Assembly: GCA_023091665.1 (NCBI GenBank)
Contig: JALJCQ010000028.1
Location: 775,851 to 839,850, forward strand
Direction: 5' to 3'
Length of the DNA stretch: 64,000 nucleotides
DNA from: Pythium myriotylum
Lineage: Eukaryota > Oomycota > Peronosporomycetes > Pythiales > Pythiaceae
Position 1 is the first letter of the stretch. Every line of letters starts with the position of its first letter. Below the pieces are notes generated by a model, which made no database searches, was not told the origin of the DNA, and worked only from the letters and a program-made list of their open reading frames with translations. The position numbers were made by a program, and so were the translations under genes. This document shows, one piece after another, positions 40,186 through 50,616 of this stretch.

Positions 40186-42035
40186 TGTTATGCGCCAGAG
40201 AGAGGCCTCAACCTCTCTGCTCGCTCTCGTGGATGCATGTGTTTCTTGTCCCCCCTGGCCCGCGCTACCACCAGAGGCCCTTTATGCTCTTTTATGCTAC
40301 ACTCTTTTAGACTCTTTTACGCTTCTTTACCATCTTCGATGCATCCGTTACCCCTCGCCTTCACCCCCACAGACACAGACACAGACACAGACACAGACGC
40401 AGACGCAGACACAGACACAGACACAGACACAGACACAGACTCCGGTAGCGCACTCCGACATGCCTCCGCCATGGTTGTCTTTGTCTTCCACTCAGTGCAC
40501 AGCCGTTCCGCCACCCTTCACTGTGTCTTGCACAACGAGCCTGTTGACAATCAATACGAAAACCGAGGCCACAAAACGGAGACTACTCTGTCGAGAGTCT
40601 TCTCTCAACACCTGCTAGTGGTCCGACCGCTCACCTCACAGACTACACCGGCTGTAACATAGATCCTTGCGTTAAGCGTGTAGGGAGGTGGACGACGATT
40701 GACTCATCACATGTAAAATTGCCGCTGTTCTTGGCTTCGTTGGCGTTGATGCAGTGTCATTGTCGCGACTCGCGCTCTGTGTCGATCTCATGAACACGAA
40801 ATGAAACGTCTGAGAGACAGGTTGCGCAGTCTTACCTGCACTCCTCACGTCTTCTCTGCTCGCCCGTCCGTTGTCTCATGGGAGCTGGAATGGGTGCGCC
40901 TTGGACTTTGTATAGCGCTCCAACGTCGTGAATGTGTAGCTCAAGCCCCCTATCTACCTGCTTGCTTTGAGGGTGTCGCGCGTGTTGCAAGTCGGTGGGG
41001 CGGTTCTATGGTTCCTAGCACTGTTTTTTGTTTGTTTGTTTGTTTTTGTTTTTGGTTTTGGTTTCATTCATGCGTTCTTTTCTTTTCTGCTCCTTCTTCT
41101 CCATTTTTTATAGTCAAATCTCGGGGACAGGCACCGATAACCCTAGAGAGGAGAAGCTTCCGCATGGGCAGCCCGTTTACGCTCGGGCGATGGACTCTAG
41201 TCTGGCAAGATAACAGAGACGCGGGAAAGGCGAACACATTTCCCGTCAACACACTGACACCGTGCCGTGTAAAACTTTTCAACCCGAGTTCCCGGATGAA
41301 CGAAGGACGCAATTTCCACATTCGCCTAGTCCTCCACCGTTCTGTACCGTCCTGCACCGCTCTTCGCGCTGTAGGTGGATCGTTGGGCGTTGGGATGTCG
41401 TCGATTGGGTCGATTGGGTCGATTGGGTCGATTGGGTCGATTGGGTCGATTGGGTCGATTGGGTCGATTGGGTCGATTGGGTCGATTGGGTCCCCTGTCG
41501 ACACCGCAGATATCATCTACAAGGTAGAGGACAACCTTCTGTGTGTGTCCGACCAGACGCTGGATCGTTTGTGGCTCGTGGTACCAGAGGGTAATCAAAC
41601 GGCCGTCTGGTCTCCCTGTGTGGTGAGCGCATGTTTCTCCCCCGCAAGGAACGCGATCGACGCTGCTGTCATCCTGATCTTATTCTACACGATGTTGAAG
41701 CTAATCCTGGTGGTCAGTATGAGGGCTGTTTTTCGTTCCTTTTCTACTATAATGTCGACGGGACGCCATTTCTGACTCGGGTGGATCTTGATTGCCCTGC
41801 CGATCATAGCCACCCGTAGAAAGCATCTGCACTGCATCTGTACTGCAGAATCAGAATCCAAGACGTCGCCTGTTCCACCACACCTCTCTTACTGCATGCC
41901 TCTCTGCAGCCTTGGCGCCGTGCCATGCCGGTCGAAAACGCAGGCTGTGGCAAAACGGAAGGCTCTGTTTTCATTCCTGGCGCACGATTCGATTTGATAG
42001 GGTGCGTGTGTGAGCGCGCGCGGAGGAGAGAGAGA

Positions 42036-42106
<71 letters not shown>

Positions 42107-42190
42107 GGGAGAGAGATGGAAGGGTCGAAGGATGGATGGCGGTTAGGGTTAAGGTTGTGTTGGGTTTGTGTTGCAGGGCGAATCTTTTGT

Positions 42191-42274
42191 GGTATCTTGC
42201 CCGAGTGGTCTAAGGGGGCGGACTTAAGATCCGCTAGACGTTCGTCTGCGTGGGTTCAAACCCCACAGGTACCA
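42191..42274 (+). tRNA. tRNA-Leu(UAA), unit 20
   Basis: Full gene. Unit 40,801-42,889 (2,089 bp) has 10 nine-mers and 12 six-mers, and a private 2-bp deletion near 41,947. Confidence 0.97.
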
Positions 42275-44126
42275 TGTTATGCGCCAGAGAGAGGCCTCAA
42301 CCTCTCTGCTCGCTCTCGTGGATGCATGTGTTTCTTGTCCCCCCTGGCCCGCGCTACCACCAGAGGCCCTTTATGCTCTTTTATGCTACACTCTTTTAGA
42401 CTCTTTTACGCTTCTTTACCATCTTCGATGCATCCGTTACCCCTCGCCTTCACCCCCACAGACACAGACACAGACACAGACACAGACGCAGACGCAGACA
42501 CAGACACAGACACAGACACAGACACAGACTCCGGTAGCGCACTCCGACATGCCTCCGCCATGGTTGTCTTTGTCTTCCACTCAGTGCACAGCCGTTCCGC
42601 CACCCTTCACTGTGTCTTGCACAACGAGCCTGTTGACAATCAATACGAAAACCGAGGCCACAAAACGGAGACTACTCTGTCGAGAGTCTTCTCTCAACAC
42701 CTGCTAGTGGTCCGACCGCTCACCTCACAGACTACACCGGCTGTAACATAGATCCTTGCGTTAAGCGTGTAGGGAGGTGGACGACGATTGACTCATCACA
42801 TGTAAAATTGCCGCTGTTCTTGGCTTCGTTGGCGTTGATGCAGTGTCATTGTCGCGACTCGCGCTCTGTGTCGATCTCATGAACACGAAATGAAACGTCT
42901 GAGAGACAGGTTGCGCAGTCTTACCTGCACTCCTCACGTCTTCTCTGCTCGCCCGTCCGTTGTCTCATGGGAGCTGGAATGGGTGCGCCTTGGACTTTGT
43001 ATAGCGCTCCAACGTCGTGAATGTGTAGCTCAAGCCCCCTATCTACCTGCTTGCTTTGAGGGTGTCGCGCGTGTTGCAAGTCGGTGGGGCGGTTCTATGG
43101 TTCCTAGCACTGTTTTTTGTTTGTTTGTTTGTTTTTGTTTTTGGTTTTGGTTTCATTCATGCGTTCTTTTCTTTTCTGCTCCTTCTTCTCCATTTTTTAT
43201 AGTCAAATCTCGGGGACAGGCACCGATAACCCTAGAGAGGAGAAGCTTCCGCATGGGCAGCCCGTTTACGCTCGGGCGATGGACTCTAGTCTGGCAAGAT
43301 AACAGAGACGCGGGAAAGGCGAACACATTTCCCGTCAACACACTGACACCGTGCCGTGTAAAACTTTTCAACCCGAGTTCCCGGATGAACGAAGGACGCA
43401 ATTTCCACATTCGCCTAGTCCTCCACCGTTCTGTACCGTCCTGCACCGCTCTTCGCGCTGTAGGTGGATCGTTGGGCGTTGGGATGTCGTCGATTGGGTC
43501 GATTGGGTCGATTGGGTCGATTGGGTCGATTGGGTCGATTGGGTCGATTGGGTCGATTGGGTCGATTGGGTCGATTGGGTCCCCTGTCGACACCGCAGAT
43601 ATCATCTACAAGGTAGAGGACAACCTTCTGTGTGTGTCCGACCAGACGCTGGATCGTTTGTGGCTCGTGGTACCAGAGGGTAATCAAACGGCCGTCTGGT
43701 CTCCCTGTGTGGTGAGCGCATGTTTCTCCCCCGCAAGGAACGCGATCGACGCTGCTGTCATCCTGATCTTATTCTACACGATGTTGAAGCTAATCCTGGT
43801 GGTCAGTATGAGGGCTGTTTTTCGTTCCTTTTCTACTATAATGTCGACGGGACGCCATTTCTGACTCGGGTGGATCTTGATTGCCCTGCCGATCATAGCC
43901 ACCCGTAGAAAGCATCTGCACTGCATCTGTACTGCAGAATCAGAATCCAAGACGTCGCCTGTTCCACCACACCTCTCTTACTGCATGCCTCTCTGCAGCC
44001 TTGGCGCCGTGCCATGCCGGTCGAAAACGCAGGCTGTGTGGCAAAACGGAAGGCTCTGTTTTCATTCCTGGCGCACGATTCGATTTGATAGGGTGCGTGT
44101 GTGAGCGCGCGCGGAGGAGAGAGAGA

Positions 44127-44195
<69 letters not shown>

Positions 44196-44279
44196 GGGAG
44201 AGAGATGGAAGGGTCGAAGGATGGATGGCGGTTAGGGTTAAGGTTGTGTTGGGTTTGTGTTGCAGGGCGAATCTTTTGT

Positions 44280-44302
44280 GGTATCTTGCCCGAGTGGTCT
44301 AA
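44280..44302 (+). pseudogene. 5' part of tRNA-Leu(UAA) split by the Harbinger insertion
   Basis: The first 23 nt of the tRNA, ending in the D-loop TAA that serves as target site (44,300-44,302). The remaining 61 nt resume at 48,502, and 23 + 61 = 84 reconstitutes the full length, so the insertion lost no tRNA sequence. The A box is intact, but the B box is now 4.2 kb away, so this copy should be inactive. Confidence 0.95.
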
Positions 44303-44339
44303 GGGCCGTTGTCAACCGACCGCATGCGGTCGCATGCGA
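44303..44339 (+). repeat. Left terminal inverted repeat of the Harbinger element
   Basis: Pairs with the reverse complement of 48,462-48,498 over 37 bp with mismatches at positions 3, 16, 27, 28 and 35. It contains two palindromic CGCATGCG octamers (44,321 and 44,331). Further octamers lie just inside at 44,389 and 44,422. Confidence 0.93.
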
Positions 44340-44357
44340 TCAAATACCTGAATATGA

Positions 44358-44463
44358 TTGGCTGTTTGCCACAAAGTTGGATCCTGGTCGCATGCGGCCG
44401 TTCGTACAGAGAAAGTACCGTCGCATGCGGTGAGATGATGAATTCCAGCCAATGAAAGGTTTT
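44358..44463 (+). promoter_or_regulatory. Subterminal CCAAT-type motifs, left side
   Basis: ATTGGCTG (the reverse of CAGCCAAT) lies at about 44,358, and CAGCCAATGAAA near 44,452. A matching CAGCCAATGAAA occurs near 48,386 at the other end. Position upstream of the transposase and of the companion suggests CCAAT-box promoters; this is inference from motif and position only. Confidence 0.4.
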
Positions 44464-44822
44464 AAAGGATTTTGACGAATCGTGACCCATCACTTGGATC
44501 TCAGGGAGTTGAAGAACGAGGATGCATTCCCGCGTTCCATGGACCTCTGATATCACCCACGGACCTCGGACCGAAACAATCGTGAGACCGGTACACCTTG
44601 AAGCTCGTCGCATCAACGCAGCGCTCGTGCGGAATTGCATCTGCCGCGGCTTCCGGACCTGGCGCGAAGAGCGTCGCCCGCACGCCATCACTTCTTGCCG
44701 CGTTGGGTCGTCAAGGCAAGAACAACTGCACTCGAACGCTCCGCGGAGTGTCGCGGCGGCAAGTGACACTGTGTGATGTACGCGTAGACACGAACCTCCG
44801 ACATCGAAGAGTGCAGAGGACA

Positions 44823-46166
44823 ATGCCGAGCCTCTCGCGTTCGTGTGGATCTATTGCCTCTCTTCCGAGTGGAAGTGTCATCAGCAAAGATCTCATCACC
44901 AAGATCGTTTGCGCGGTCGTCCCATCCACGCTCGAGATCGCGCGTGCAACAACACCCAGCGAGAGACAAGAAGTGGTGCGAAAGCGAATGTGCTGGACCT
45001 ACCATGCTGACGCACTTGTGTACGAGTCAGAGTTCCGAAGTTACTATCGTATGGACATCTCAAGCTTCGAGCGTCTGCTGCAAATCGTCGGGCCCCATCT
45101 ATCCTTCGACGCACTCCAGTCAGCAAGGCGAACGCCGGGACAGAAGCCTCTGTGTCCAGCGAGCATGCTCCAGTGCTGTCTGAGCTGGCTTGCCGGTGGT
45201 CACTATCAGCATATTCGGCTCCTCACTGGCGTCAGCGCGTCGACCTTTTATCGCATTCTTCGTCGTGTCATTGCCGCCATCAATAAGGCGCCTGAGTTGA
45301 AGCCCAAGTTCCCAGTCACAGCTTCCGAGAAGAAGGCAGCATCGGCGGGATTTGCTTCGCTCAGCACGAAAGGTATCATTCAAGGATGCATTGGAGCTAT
45401 TGACGGTTGGCTGTGTCCTATTCGTGTGCCCAGCAGGACCGAGTGTGGACGTGTCGTGTCGTTTTTCTCCGGCCACTATCGGAAGTATGGACTCAACGTA
45501 CAAGCTTGTGTTGACCACGCGTCTCGATTTACAGCGTTCGCGATCCGCTGCCCCGGAGGGATGAATGATGCAATGGCTTTCAAGAAGTGGAGTTTGAGCA
45601 CGTTCTTGGACAGCATGGAAGGTCCCTACTTCGTCGTTGGGGATAATGCGTACACCCAGACAAGAGTTGTGATGACGCCCTACAACAAGGCTCAAGTTGG
45701 AAAAAGTGTCCAGCGAGACAGCTACAACTTCTTTCTCAGCCAGTTGCGGATCAGAGTCGAAATAGGATTCGGCTTACTGGTCAACAAGTGGCGGATATTG
45801 AAGAGTCCACTTGGTGTCAAGCTCTCGTCATGCCCCGCCGTCATCTCGGCCTGTATGAGACTGCACAACTTCTGCATCGACGAAAGAATTCGTCATCACA
45901 AGCCATTGACCTCCAAGGCTCTGCTGCACGAGGTTCGAACACTCAACAAAGACACAGACGTCTCGTACGATGAGACTCTTGAAGAAGAAGTTCCAGATGC
46001 CAGCGATGACGAAGACGAGCATCAACGCGTGGCGTTGGTCGACACTTTCGAGGTTGGCGACGAGCCAATCCGCGCCAGTTTGGTGCAGCACATTGCAAAC
46101 CACAACTTGGTACGACCAATCCAGAACCGCGCCAGAAAGCAGAAGGAGAAAAATTCCAAGGAGTAG
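44823..46166 (+). CDS. PIF/Harbinger-type DDE transposase
   Basis: Predicted nuclear protein of 447 aa that would catalyse cut-and-paste excision and integration of this element. The C-terminal half is a DDE_Tnp_4/HARBI1-like catalytic core. The first Asp lies in GAIDGW (residue 194), the second in VVGDNAY (274), and the Glu in RVEIGFGLL (313). Typical flanking family motifs are present (FFSGHYRKYGLNVQ, CPGGMNDAMAF, ACMRLHNFCID). A helix-turn-helix-like region (SMLQCCLSWLAGG to STFYRILRRVI) precedes the core, and a long acidic C-tail (DASDDEDE) follows. The frame is open upstream to 44,598, but the ATG at 44,823 begins the family-like region and is preferred; the 75 extra residues look non-coding. 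It ends in TAG with no internal stop. The family is clear; activity is inferred. Confidence 0.9.
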   Translation: MPSLSRSCGSIASLPSGSVISKDLITKIVCAVVPSTLEIARATTPSERQEVVRKRMCWTYHADALVYESEFRSYYRMDISSFERLLQIVGPHLSFDALQSARRTPGQKPLCPASMLQCCLSWLAGGHYQHIRLLTGVSASTFYRILRRVIAAINKAPELKPKFPVTASEKKAASAGFASLSTKGIIQGCIGAIDGWLCPIRVPSRTECGRVVSFFSGHYRKYGLNVQACVDHASRFTAFAIRCPGGMNDAMAFKKWSLSTFLDSMEGPYFVVGDNAYTQTRVVMTPYNKAQVGKSVQRDSYNFFLSQLRIRVEIGFGLLVNKWRILKSPLGVKLSSCPAVISACMRLHNFCIDERIRHHKPLTSKALLHEVRTLNKDTDVSYDETLEEEVPDASDDEDEHQRVALVDTFEVGDEPIRASLVQHIANHNLVRPIQNRARKQKEKNSKE

Positions 46167-46830
46167 TAACCTCATCAGTATTGAAAGCGAGATTCGTCTT
46201 TGATGCATATTTCATAATCCTTTCGATGTGTATTGCCGTGTTGAGTCGCAAATTCATAGGATCCGCGGGGCTATCAACCCGTGAGCGGTCGAGTTGACCA
46301 CTGGTCTGTTATTGCTGGCGCTTGGGCCAGCAATATATGTGGCCGGCCATGATGTCTTCTCTGCACTGCACAAGTTCGTCGCCCTCGGCCAATATGATCT
46401 TGCGCCTGGTCTGTAGCGCGGGACTGCCGTAGGTATCTCAGAGCACGTGCGATGACTCCATCTTGTGGCCGGTGTGAAGTGCCAACGAGTGGCTCGAGAT
46501 CAAAACTTTGTTGAGACGGAGCGAGAGCGCGAGCGACTACAGCTTCTTGAGCACGCTTGGTGGTTGTGGGATCACCACGGGTGAGCTGCATGGCGGCACC
46601 TCGAAAGCTGTGCTGAAGACGTGCATGGCGCCGGCGCGCTCGCTGCCCGTGGTCGCGCACTCGAAGTAGTGACGCTCGTAGCAAATGCTGTCATGGAACC
46701 AAGCGTGCTCGAAGCTGTGAACTTGAATACATCCCTGAAATGGAAAATACTCCCAGTTACAACTAGAGCAACATCGATTAAATGGAGTTATGCATGTACA
46801 AACCAAACCGTGGCTATTCCTTAGAGACAA
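46167..46830. other. Intergenic spacer of the Harbinger element, with a coding-like stretch
   Basis: The 660 bp between the convergent genes has no recognised gene. On the minus strand 46,830-46,537 is open for 97 codons, starting only with TTG directly after the companion's stop. About 60 of its codons have a coding-like look, with high GC at third positions and residues such as HAWFHDSICYERHYFECATT. It could be a decayed third exon or a captured gene scrap. Both genes' 3' ends should lie here; I see no clear polyadenylation signal. Confidence 0.35.
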
Positions 46831-48246
46831 TCAATCCGATCCACCACACTGTTTCATGAGCTGCTTGCGTTCCTCGAGGTACAGATCGAGGTCTTCAGCG
46901 AGCCGCTCCGCGTCTTCCCCTGTTGCCGTTGCGAGCTGAGTCTTAATGGATGCTATTTGATCTCGAATGGTGCCCATGAGCGTGAATAACTCCGACCGCT
47001 TCGGCGGTTCACTTGGAGGCACCGATCCTGTTGGCTGGACGGGCTGCACTGGTTGAACTTCAATCAGCCGGATCAGCGTGTTCGAGAGATTTTGCATCGC
47101 GTCGCTGGATTCTTCAATCGTCTTCATGCGGCGAGACACTTTGTGAGTAGTCTTGGCTTTCTTGGACGACGTCTTGGAGTTGGAATCGGGGGTGCCGCGG
47201 GCGCTGCGCTTAGTTTTGGATCGTGGTGTTTTTGCTGGAGTCTTAGGCGCAGGTGACGGCGTGGCACGAGCCGAGGCGGACAGCTTGGTGGGTGTTCTCT
47301 CACGCAGCACGCGACCTTTCCCGACTGGAGTCGTCACCGGAGAGCGGAATTCAATGTCTTCAGTCAGCTCTGATCGTCTCGGGTGCAGTTCATCCTCGAA
47401 CGTGTCGTATTCATCCTCTTCAAAGAGTCCACCACGAACAAAACTGATCAAGTTTGTCTTTTCCTACAACACAGAGAGGACATGTGTAAGTTTGACGTAC
47501 TTGTCGTCGGTTTCGGGCGCTTACCTTCAGACTGTAGGAGAGGTAGAGCACGTCAAGTGGACTGTGGATGAATGCCTTGAAGTTCGTGTGGTTCCCCGAA
47601 AGTCGCCATCGCGCACATGTTTCCGTGTACGCACTGTACAGTTCCTTCCACATCTTTTCAAGCTTACCAGCACTGTGCGGGACAATAACATCTGGAAAAA
47701 TGCCAGCGAACAGCAAGTCATTCTCGCGGAATCCTCCCCATTCTGCACGAGGCTGAATAAACGCGGTTCGAACGTCTTCCCAGAATTCCATTCTCGGATT
47801 TTCTTGGCCGTCAAGATCGCTCCTGCTGTACGAGTCGCCTACGTTGATCAAGGATTCGTCAGTCATGATCTCACCATCATCGCTTGCTCGGGATCCAGCA
47901 GCATACCGCTTCTGGCGAATCGCTCGGCAAACTCGTCCGACGTCAGCACGTTCACAAGACGAAACATGCATCCCGGCTGGCGGCTGGGCTCCCGGGGCGT
48001 CGCGCTTGAGGTTGGTGCCCCAATCGACTGCGCATACACTCGGCAGCGAGCATCATCGAGCTGCAGCCTTACGATACGGCCATCCTTGTTCATTCCACCC
48101 GGCAAGTTAAGTGAGCGCCTCGAGCATTCCTTTCGGATGTCGTCAGCCCTCTGCCTCGCGTAGTTAGCTGGCGGCCTCATCGCGATCTCGAGGATGCTCG
48201 CGATGGTGCGCTTGCCCCAGGCCATGTCAACCTGCGAGAGAGGCAT
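46831..48246 (-). CDS. Harbinger companion protein (Myb/SANT-like, three exons)
   Basis: Model: exon 1 48,246-47,907, intron GTATGC...CGTAG (68 nt), exon 2 47,838-47,525, intron GTAAGC...TTGTAG (61 nt), exon 3 47,463-46,831. Total 428 aa in one frame. Exon 2 has a Trp-rich segment (FWEDVRTAFI, MWKELYSAY, RWRLSG) resembling the trihelix/SANT-like DNA-binding proteins that accompany Harbinger transposases and help them recognise termini. Exon 3 has a Ser/Thr/Pro-rich basic region with NLS-like clusters (KTPRSKTKRS, SSKKAKTTHK) and a C-terminal predicted coiled coil (about 40 residues). The second intron is well supported by splice consensus and preserved phase. The first is inferred because it restores frame and has a similar length; the donor is less ideal. 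An upstream exon joining at the CTCTCGCAG acceptor-like site inside the proposed start is possible. Confidence 0.65.
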
Positions 48247-48439
48247 GGAATCGAAACTCTATTCGCTCATTTTCGTCTTCTGCTCGCTCTTGAAGCTTTG
48301 GAGAAAGCAACCTGCTCAGCGCGAGTGCTCCAAGTTTTTCGTGGGCTCTCTCGCGGGCTTTTTCAAAAATCGCTGTGTGGATTTCAGCCAATGAAAATCT
48401 GATGTTTTCAAACGTTCAAGTCGTGTCAACCGGTGCGAC

Positions 48440-48480
48440 CGCATGCGGCGTGGGCTAGGTGTCACATGCGGTCGCATGCG
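48440..48480 (+). other. Subterminal CGCATGCG repeats, right side
   Basis: CGCATGCG at 48,440-48,447 and 48,473-48,480, with a variant CACATGCG at 48,463. They mirror the four copies at the left end, so clustered palindromes lie at both ends. Such subterminal motifs are candidate binding sites for the transposase or the companion protein. Confidence 0.6.
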
Positions 48481-48498
48481 GTGGGTTGACAACGGGCC
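48462..48498 (-). repeat. Right terminal inverted repeat of the Harbinger element
   Basis: Inverted partner of 44,303-44,339, immediately followed by the TAA target duplicate at 48,499-48,501. Confidence 0.93.
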
Positions 48499-48501
48499 TA
48501 A

Positions 48502-48562
48502 GGGGGCGGACTTAAGATCCGCTAGACGTTCGTCTGCGTGGGTTCAAACCCCACAGGTACCA
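48502..48562 (+). pseudogene. 3' part of tRNA-Leu(UAA) split by the Harbinger insertion
   Basis: The last 61 nt of the gene: anticodon arm, variable arm, T-arm with B box, and acceptor strand. Its 5' part ends at 44,302. The 6-mer tract downstream has 11 copies with one GCAGAC, unlike the 12 of the two preceding units. Confidence 0.95.
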
Positions 48563-50426
48563 TGTTATGCGCCAGAGAGAGGCCTCAACCTCTCTGCTCG
48601 CTCTCGTGGATGCATGTGTTTCTTGTCCCCCCTGGCCCGCGCTACCACCAGAGGCCCTTTATGCTCTTTTATGCTACACTCTTTTAGACTCTTTTACGCT
48701 TCTTTACCATCTTCGATGCATCCGTTACCCCTCGCCTTCACCCCCACAGACACAGACACAGACACAGACGCAGACACAGACACAGACACAGACACAGACA
48801 CAGACACAGACTCCGGTAGCGCACTCCGACATGCCTCCGCCATGGTTGTCTTTGTCTTCCACTCAGTGCACAGCCGTTCCGCCACCCTTCACTGTGTCTT
48901 GCACAACGAGCCTGTTGACAATCAATACGAAAACCGAGGCCACAAAACGGAGACTACTCTGTCGAGAGTCTTCTCTCAACACCTGCTAGTGGTCCGACCG
49001 CTCACCTCACAGACTACACCGGCTGTAACATAGATCCTTGCGTTAAGCGTGTAGGGAGGTGGACGACGATTGACTCATCACATGTAAAATTGCCGCTGTT
49101 CTTGGCTTCGTTGGCGTTGATGCAGTGTCATTGTCGCGACTCGCGCTCTGTGTCGATCTCATGAACACGAAATGAAACGTCTGAGAGACAGGTTGCGCAG
49201 TCTTACCTGCACTCCTCACGTCTTCTCTGCTCGCCCGTCCGTTGTCTCATGGGAGCTGGAATGGGTGCGCCTTGGACTTTGTATAGCGCTCCAACGTCGT
49301 GAATGTGTAGCTCAAGCCCCCTATCTACCTGCTTGCTTTGAGGGTGTCGCGCGTGTTGCAAGTCGGTGGGGCGGTTCTATGGTTCCTAGCACTGTTTTTT
49401 GTTTGTTTGTTTGTTTTTGTTTTTGGTTTTGGTTTCATTCATGCGTTCTTTTCTTTTCTGCTCCTTCTTCTCCATTTTTTATAGTCAAATCTCGGGGACA
49501 GGCACCGATAACCCTAGAGAGGAGAAGCTTCCGCATGGGCAGCCCGTTTACGCTCGGGCGATGGACTCTAGTCTGGCAAGATAACAGAGACGCGGGAAAG
49601 GCGAACACATTTCCCGTCAACACACTGACACCGTGCCGTGTAAAACTTTTCAACCCGAGTTCCCGGATGAACGAAGGACGCAATTTCCACATTCGCCTAG
49701 TCCTCCACCGTTCTGTACCGTCCTGCACCGCTCTTCGCGCTGTAGGTGGATCGTTGGGCGTTGGGATGTCGTCGATTGGGTCGATTGGGTCGATTGGGTC
49801 GATTGGGTCGATTGGGTCGATTGGGTCGATTGGGTCGATTGGGTCGATTGGGTCGATTGGGTCGATTGGGTCGATTGGGTCCCCTGTCGACACCGCAGAT
49901 ATCATCTACAAGGTAGAGGACAACCTTCTGTGTGTGTCCGACCAGACGCTGGATCGTTTGTGGCTCGTGGTACCAGAGGGTAATCAAACGGCCGTCTGGT
50001 CTCCCTGTGTGGTGAGCGCATGTTTCTCCCCCGCAAGGAACGCGATCGACGCTGCTGTCATCCTGATCTTATTCTACACGATGTTGAAGCTAATCCTGGT
50101 GGTCAGTATGAGGGCTGTTTTTCGTTCCTTTTCTACTATAATGTCGACGGGACGCCATTTCTGACTCGGGTGGATCTTGATTGCCCTGCCGATCATAGCC
50201 ACCCGTAGAAAGCATCTGCACTGCATCTGTACTGCAGAATCAGAATCCAAGACGTCGCCTGTTCCACCACACCTCTCTTACTGCATGCCTCTCTGCAGCC
50301 TTGGCGCCGTGCCATGCCGGTCGAAAACGCAGGCTGTGTGGCAAAACGGAAGGCTCTGTTTTCATTCCTGGCGCACGATTCGATTTGATAGGGTGCGTGT
50401 GTGAGCGCGCGCGGAGGAGAGAGAGA

Positions 50427-50495
<69 letters not shown>

Positions 50496-50579
50496 GGGAG
50501 AGAGATGGAAGGGTCGAAGGATGGATGGCGGTTAGGGTTAAGGTTGTGTTGGGTTTGTGTTGCAGGGCGAATCTTTTGT

Positions 50580-50616
50580 GGTATCTTGCCCGAGTGGTCT
50601 AAGGGGGCGGACTTAA
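50580..50616 (+). pseudogene. Truncated tRNA-Leu(UAA), 5' 37 nt
   Basis: Identical to the other copies up to and including the anticodon TAA, then joined to unrelated DNA. The anticodon stem is unpaired, and variable arm, T-arm and B box are missing. The break falls directly after a TTAA. Confidence 0.95.

Larger units (their letters stand above)
1..44302 (+). repeat. Subtelomeric tandem array of ~2.05 kb tRNA-Leu units, main block
   Basis: Twenty-one complete or near-complete head-to-tail units plus most of another, continuing beyond the left edge. Taking the ATG at 1,893 as an arbitrary unit start, later starts are 3,928, 5,980, 8,032, 10,083, 12,144, 14,177, 16,226, 18,260, 20,293, 22,335, 24,399, 26,436, 28,471, 30,523, 32,557, 34,603, 36,669, 38,732, 40,801 and 42,890, so periods run from 2,033 to 2,089 bp. 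Order within a unit: ~600 bp unique DNA with a TTTG/TTTTGG-rich patch; a 9-bp TCGATTGGG minisatellite; ~570 bp unique DNA; a GA tract, with a G-run in nine consecutive units; a short TTAGGG-containing stretch; the tRNA gene; a hairpin and three T-runs; an ACAGAC 6-bp minisatellite; then ~400 bp unique DNA. Length differences come almost wholly from the three simple repeats. Unique parts differ by only a handful of point changes, which implies recent homogenisation. Confidence 0.98.
44303..48498 (+). mobile_element. PIF/Harbinger DNA transposon, 4,196 bp
   Basis: The ends are defined by a 3-bp TAA duplication (44,300-44,302 and 48,499-48,501), the TWA target type of PIF/Harbinger elements, and by 37-bp terminal inverted repeats with five mismatches. 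The tips read GGGCCGTTGTCAACC (left) and GGCCCGTTGTCAACC (right, reverse complement). The two genes are convergent: DDE transposase on + and a DNA-binding-like companion on -. This two-gene plan is standard for the superfamily. Both frames are open (the companion with two inferred introns) and the site is clean, so the insertion appears recent and may be potentially autonomous. Confidence 0.93.
48502..50616 (+). repeat. Array, block between the two interruptions
   Basis: The array continues from inside the split tRNA through the whole unit starting at 49,172, which has 12 nine-mers (the highest count), the G-to-T TTTTGG-patch variant and a GA tract with GGG interruptions. It stops abruptly inside the next tRNA gene at 50,616. 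Confidence 0.97.

Noticed and set aside
1..44302. CRISPR-like array (regular spacing of identical blocks)
   Set aside because: The period is 2 kb, there are no unique spacers or cas genes, and the DNA is a eukaryotic subtelomere.
44598..44822. 75-residue N-terminal extension of the Harbinger transposase
   Set aside because: The text is basic and low-complexity, unlike the rest. The ATG at 44,823 gives a normal length for the family.
46274..46684. 136-codon minus-strand frame in the Harbinger spacer
   Set aside because: Arg/Ala-rich, typical of a shifted frame of GC-rich DNA. It overlaps the better-looking frame at 46,537-46,830.
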